Positions 6,543-9,606 of a stretch of 9,606 nt of DNA are shown here, in pieces. Position 1 is the first letter of the stretch. Each line of letters opens with the position of its first letter. Where the stretch lies: contig NZ_JAGYZD010000046.1 of the NCBI RefSeq assembly GCF_018371055.1, positions 1 to 9,606 of the forward strand, given 5' to 3'. Under the pieces are notes generated by a model. That model was not told the DNA's origin. It made no database searches and was given only the letters and a program-made list of their open reading frames with translations. The stretch is from Finegoldia magna. Lineage in GTDB: Bacteria > Bacillota > Clostridia > Tissierellales > Peptoniphilaceae. The translations under genes and the position numbers were made by a program.

Positions 6543-7601
6543 TTATTTAGTTCTTTCAAGGCTTGGGAAGGAGCTTTTTGTATTATTAACTATCCTTACT
6601 AAAAGTAGCATTACGGGAACTTTTGTAAGAACCCCTACAGTTGATGCAAGAACAACAGGAGAATCTACACCAAATAGGGCTATACCTACAGCCACTGAAA
6701 GTTCGAAAAAGTCAGATGCTGCTATTAAAGAAGCTGGCGCTGCTATCTCATGAGGTAGTTTGCTTACTTTACTTACAAAATATGTTAGAGAGAATGAAAT
6801 CACATTTTGAAGTATTAGTGGAACTGCTATTAAAACTACATAAAGTGGATGTTTTACTATCATATCTCCTTGGAAAGTAAATATAATAACGAGGGTAAGA
6901 AGAAGTCCTATAGTAGTTACTCCGTCAAACTTTTTTATAAAGTTATTTTCCAGGTAATCTTTTCCCTTATTTTTTATTATAAAGTACCTTGATAAAAACC
7001 CTCCTACTAAAGGAATTACAACAAAAAGTACTAATGACATTAATAGAACATCCATTGGTAGAGTTATACCCTTTAAACCTAAAAGGAGCTGTACGAGTGG
7101 TACAAATAGGAAGATTATCAAGATGTCATTTACCGATATCTGTACAAGAGTTTGCGCTGGGTCTCCATTGGTAAGACTGCTCCACACAAAGACCATTGCT
7201 GTACATGGGGCTGTACCTAAGAGTACTGCTCCTATAACAAAATCATTGGCAAGATTAGCGGGTATTAACTGGCTAAATACATAATGGAAGAAAAGTGTAG
7301 ATAGACCAAACATTAAAAATGGTTTGATTCCCCAGCTTGCTATTGTAGAAATAATTATACCTTGGGGATGTCTTCCTACATTTTTTAGTGAATTAAAGTC
7401 TATTCTAACCATCATAGGGTATATCATAAGCCACATTAAAACTGTTAAGATTATATTTTGACCCTTAAATTCCAATGACTGTAAGAAAGATTGAACAGAT
7501 GGCATAAATCTAGCAATCAAAATACCTGCGGCCATGCAGAGTAAAACCCATATACTTAAATATCTTTCAAAAAAGCTAATTTTTTCGTTTGTTTCTTTCA
7601 C
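6543..7601 (-). CDS. acr3: Acr3-type arsenite efflux permease
   Basis: This membrane carrier exports arsenite, As(OH)3/thiolate, from the cytoplasm. It has about ten transmembrane helices. Counting from the upstream GTG at 7610 gives 355 residues; on that numbering the family's essential cysteine is C136 in GTAPCTAMVFVWS and the conserved glutamate is E303 in ASDFFELSVAV, matching the C138 and E305 positions known as essential in Alkaliphilus metalliredigens Acr3. The GTG at 7610 lies inside the Shine-Dalgarno sequence (AAAGAGGTG), so initiation at the GTG at 7601, 6 bases downstream of it, is more likely and gives 352 residues. It follows arsA by about 30 bp on the same strand as the last gene of the operon. 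No hairpin terminator follows directly; the next one is the stem at 5946-5977. Confidence 0.93.
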   Translation of the reverse strand: MKETNEKISFFERYLSIWVLLCMAAGILIARFMPSVQSFLQSLEFKGQNIILTVLMWLMIYPMMVRIDFNSLKNVGRHPQGIIISTIASWGIKPFLMFGLSTLFFHYVFSQLIPANLANDFVIGAVLLGTAPCTAMVFVWSSLTNGDPAQTLVQISVNDILIIFLFVPLVQLLLGLKGITLPMDVLLMSLVLFVVIPLVGGFLSRYFIIKNKGKDYLENNFIKKFDGVTTIGLLLTLVIIFTFQGDMIVKHPLYVVLIAVPLILQNVISFSLTYFVSKVSKLPHEIAAPASLIAASDFFELSVAVGIALFGVDSPVVLASTVGVLTKVPVMLLLVRIVNNTKSSFPSLERTK

Positions 7602-7607
7602 CAATTT

Positions 7608-7616
7608 CACCTCTTT
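7608..7616 (-). promoter_or_regulatory. Ribosome binding site deciding the acr3 start
   Basis: On the minus strand AAAGAGGTG spans 7616-7608. Its last three bases are themselves an in-frame GTG, which cannot serve both as Shine-Dalgarno and as start; the next in-frame GTG at 7601 has ideal spacing. Confidence 0.6.
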
Positions 7617-7632
7617 ATTTATCTGCCTATTC

Positions 7633-9384
7633 TTATAATAGGTCTTTTAAATTGTCTTCTTTTAAATCTTCTGGAATCCACTCAACAAGGGCTGTGTTAG
7701 ATTGAGATGTTTCATCTATTGTCTTGATCCACTCTTTTTCTTGATCGGCCCTAGCTTTCAAAATCTCGTTTTGGCTGCCACTTGCAAAGTAGCTCGAATT
7801 GATAATCCACCATTTATTAAAGATTTCTGCTCTATCTAGGTCTTCCTTAAGTCTTTTTGCTTCATAGTAAGGAGTTGCTTCTGCTAGGGCTATAATTAGA
7901 ACCTCTGTATAATCCTTGTCCTTAAGCCTTGGAAGTAGTTTCTTTACTGATTCAGGTACATCTCCCTGGCTTCTTGAAATTTCCCTATTATAGCTTTCTG
8001 TTGATTCTAAAAGAAGAATTGTATGACCAGTTGGGGCTGTGTCTATTACTACTATTTCATCTTCTGACTTGTCTACTATATCAGCAAATGCACGAAAAAC
8101 TGCAATTTCTTGGGTACATGGACTTCTTAAATCTTCTTCGATATAGTCAATGTCTTCCTCACTTGCCCCATCTTCCTTTGCCTTTCCTAGGACTTCCTCT
8201 CTATAAGATTCAAGCTCCTTATCTTCATCTATATAGGAAATAGTCAAATTTTCTCTTTCGCTTATTATATATTTTAGATGGTCTGCTGGGTCTGTTGTTG
8301 CAAGATGAACTTTTTGACCTTTTTCATTAAGGGCTAGGGCAATAGCTGCTGCTATAGTTGTTTTCCCTACTCCTCCCTTACCCATAGTAAGGATAACTTT
8401 TTTATTGTTCTTATATAGGTCGTCAACAACATCTTCTAGCCTTGATATCTTGCTAGTGTCTATGGTAACTGAAGACTCCATTTTTTCTTCTATATCATCC
8501 GAGAAAAATTTTCTAAGATTTTCAATACTAGATGTATTGTATGGTTTAAGTGGAAGATAGTAAGTTTCAAGGTCTTTTAGGCCTTCTGGCATTGCTTCCA
8601 CATCTCTTTTTTGCATATTGTGTATAGCTGTTGAAAGATCATCATCATAGGAATCTAGCATACCATTTATTATGTGAATTTGGTTATCTACGCCAATTTC
8701 GTGGAGTTCATTTGATGTCCTTGCCGCTTCCTTTAGGGCTGTTTCTATAGGTCTAGAAACTAGTATAAGGCTAGTTAGCTCACTGTCAGCTAGGTTTTCA
8801 ACAGCTTTTTTATAAATACCTCTTTCTTCATCTAGCCCTGATAGCTGGCCTAGGCAAGATGCTCCATACTTGTTGTTATCTAAAAAGTTTGTCCAAGCTG
8901 AAGGTAGTTCTAACATTCTTAGTGTATGGCCTGTAGGAGCAGTATCAAATATTATATGGTCATATTCAGCTGCAAGCTCTTCATCAGCTATAAAGATTGT
9001 GAACTCCTTAAAAGCTGCCACTTCAGTTGTACATGATCCCGAAAGCTGCTCTTCCATGGCTTCTATAACCTCATCCGGAAGTTTTCCTCTTTGAGGTCCA
9101 ACTACGCTTTCCTTATAGTCTTCTAGGGCTTTCTCTGGTTCAAAGTTAGCTAGTTTTAAATTCTTTACCTTATCTATATCTCTTATTTTATTGTCTAAGT
9201 CTGTGTCAAAAATATCCTGTAAGTTTGATGCTGGGTCTGTACTAACAAGGATAACTTTTTTACCTTGGTCTGCTAGGTTTATAGCAAGACTCGAAGCTAT
9301 AGAAGTTTTACCTACACCACCCTTTCCTGTAAAGAAAAGATACTTATTTAGCTTAACATTTTCTGGATTGAATCTTGTATACAC
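7633..9384 (-). CDS. arsA: Arsenite-transporting ATPase ArsA (duplicated two-half form)
   Basis: This 583-residue cytoplasmic ATPase couples ATP hydrolysis to arsenite extrusion through the membrane carrier. It has the canonical tandem architecture: half A1 has GKGGVGKT at 20-27 and DTAPTGHT at 147-154, half A2 has GKGGVGKT at 335-342 and DTAPTGHT at 448-455, with a linker near 300-325. The three metalloid-binding cysteines of the R773 enzyme (C113, C172, C422) have clear counterparts at C118 (GSCTTE), C177 (ASCLGQ) and C423 (SPCTQE), so the allosteric As(III)/Sb(III) site looks intact. The start is GTG at 9384, preceded by AGGAGG (9395-9390); an ATG at 9386 is out of frame. It lies 18 bp after arsD and 31 bp before acr3. 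ArsA is better known with ArsB, but it also pairs with Acr3 in Firmicutes. Confidence 0.96.
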   Translation of the reverse strand: MYTRFNPENVKLNKYLFFTGKGGVGKTSIASSLAINLADQGKKVILVSTDPASNLQDIFDTDLDNKIRDIDKVKNLKLANFEPEKALEDYKESVVGPQRGKLPDEVIEAMEEQLSGSCTTEVAAFKEFTIFIADEELAAEYDHIIFDTAPTGHTLRMLELPSAWTNFLDNNKYGASCLGQLSGLDEERGIYKKAVENLADSELTSLILVSRPIETALKEAARTSNELHEIGVDNQIHIINGMLDSYDDDLSTAIHNMQKRDVEAMPEGLKDLETYYLPLKPYNTSSIENLRKFFSDDIEEKMESSVTIDTSKISRLEDVVDDLYKNNKKVILTMGKGGVGKTTIAAAIALALNEKGQKVHLATTDPADHLKYIISERENLTISYIDEDKELESYREEVLGKAKEDGASEEDIDYIEEDLRSPCTQEIAVFRAFADIVDKSEDEIVVIDTAPTGHTILLLESTESYNREISRSQGDVPESVKKLLPRLKDKDYTEVLIIALAEATPYYEAKRLKEDLDRAEIFNKWWIINSSYFASGSQNEILKARADQEKEWIKTIDETSQSNTALVEWIPEDLKEDNLKDLL

Positions 9385-9389
9385 ATTGA

Positions 9390-9395
9390 CCTCCT
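9390..9395 (-). promoter_or_regulatory. Ribosome binding site of arsA
   Basis: AGGAGG on the minus strand, 5 bases before the GTG at 9384. It supports the GTG start over the overlapping out-of-frame ATG at 9386. Confidence 0.75.
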
Positions 9396-9402
9396 ATCCT
9401 AT

Positions 9403-9606
9403 CTATTTGTTTCCTTTATTCTTTTTCATTTTTTGAATTGCTATACCAGACATTATATATTCTTTTGGTATATCCAAAAATTCAACAAATTCATCATTTG
9501 TAGGGTATTCTCTTGTTTTGACTACTTCATCGTCAACCATTGTTATAGGAAGTACATCGACTCCTTCTTCATTTAACAGCTTGCTTACTTTATCATTTTC
9601 AGCGTA
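9403..9606 (-). CDS. arsD: ArsD arsenic metallochaperone (partial, N-terminus off the right edge)
   Basis: The last 67 residues of an ArsD-type protein end at TAG 9405-9403. They contain the family's C-terminal half: VSKLLNEEGVDVLPITMV, a thioredoxin-like VDDEVVKT strand, then EYPTNDEF. A lysine-rich tail (KMKKNKGNK) closes the protein. ArsD binds arsenite and passes it to ArsA, and in some systems also represses the operon weakly. The N-terminal cysteines that bind arsenite (Cys12, Cys13 and Cys18 in R773 ArsD) lie outside the window, so activity cannot be judged. The order arsD-arsA-acr3 on one strand, with an 18 bp gap to arsA, marks an operon whose promoter and probable arsR are beyond the right edge. 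Confidence 0.9.
   Translation of the reverse strand, partial: YAENDKVSKLLNEEGVDVLPITMVDDEVVKTREYPTNDEFVEFLDIPKEYIMSGIAIQKMKKNKGNK

Noticed and set aside
6641..9436. Plus-strand open frames opposite acr3 and arsA (6641-6880, 6989-7174, 7929-8243, 8870-9094, 9191-9436)
   Set aside because: Antisense to strongly recognised ArsA, Acr3 and ArsD coding sequence; no ribosome binding sites or domains.
1..9606. CRISPR array, tRNA/rRNA genes, riboswitch or origin
   Set aside because: No regularly spaced repeats, no cloverleaf or rRNA-like conserved segments, and no leader long enough for a recognisable riboswitch were seen.

Overview
The window is low-GC, AT-rich DNA with strong Shine-Dalgarno sites, sigma-A-type promoters, short intergenic gaps and U-tract hairpin terminators. 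This is typical of an anaerobic Firmicute. The gene set and style would fit a Gram-positive anaerobic coccus (Finegoldia/Anaerococcus/Peptoniphilus-like), but that placement is inference; no rRNA or other marker gene is present.

Layout. (1) Positions 1-2952, minus strand: a large SNF2-type superfamily 2 helicase with a degenerate PLD-like N-terminus, 984 codons visible, cut by the left edge. It is probably part of a defence or DNA-processing locus that continues outside the window. (2) 2953-3237: a divergent intergenic region with an extended -10 promoter for the helicase and a very clear TTGACG-17-TATAAT promoter for the rightward operon. Two copies of a TGACA-N3-TGTCA palindrome overlap that promoter. 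(3) 3238-4858, plus strand: a two-gene operon, a TetR-type repressor overlapping a polytopic membrane protein that joins an uncharacterised membrane domain to a DUF2871-like domain; it ends in a hairpin terminator. (4) 4968-5933, plus strand: a single 3-hydroxyacyl-CoA dehydrogenase-family gene between two terminators. (5) 5978-6540: no intact gene. It holds a decayed type I restriction HsdR fragment on the minus strand and a lone IS3-like inverted-repeat end. (6) 6543-9606, minus strand: an arsenic resistance operon, arsD (partial) - arsA - acr3.

How it fits together. ArsD would hand arsenite to the ArsA ATPase, which energises efflux through an Acr3-type carrier; the upstream end of this operon (arsR and promoter) lies beyond the right edge. 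Base composition differs between the two sides. The plus strand is G/T-rich across the helicase, TetR and membrane genes, roughly neutral by the end of the dehydrogenase, and C-rich over the ars operon. Together with the restriction-gene relic and IS end at the junction, this suggests that the ars operon sits in an insertion hotspot or was acquired separately. The least explained parts are the PLD-helicase, the TetR/membrane-protein pair with its twin operators, and the scrambled junction at 5978-6540.
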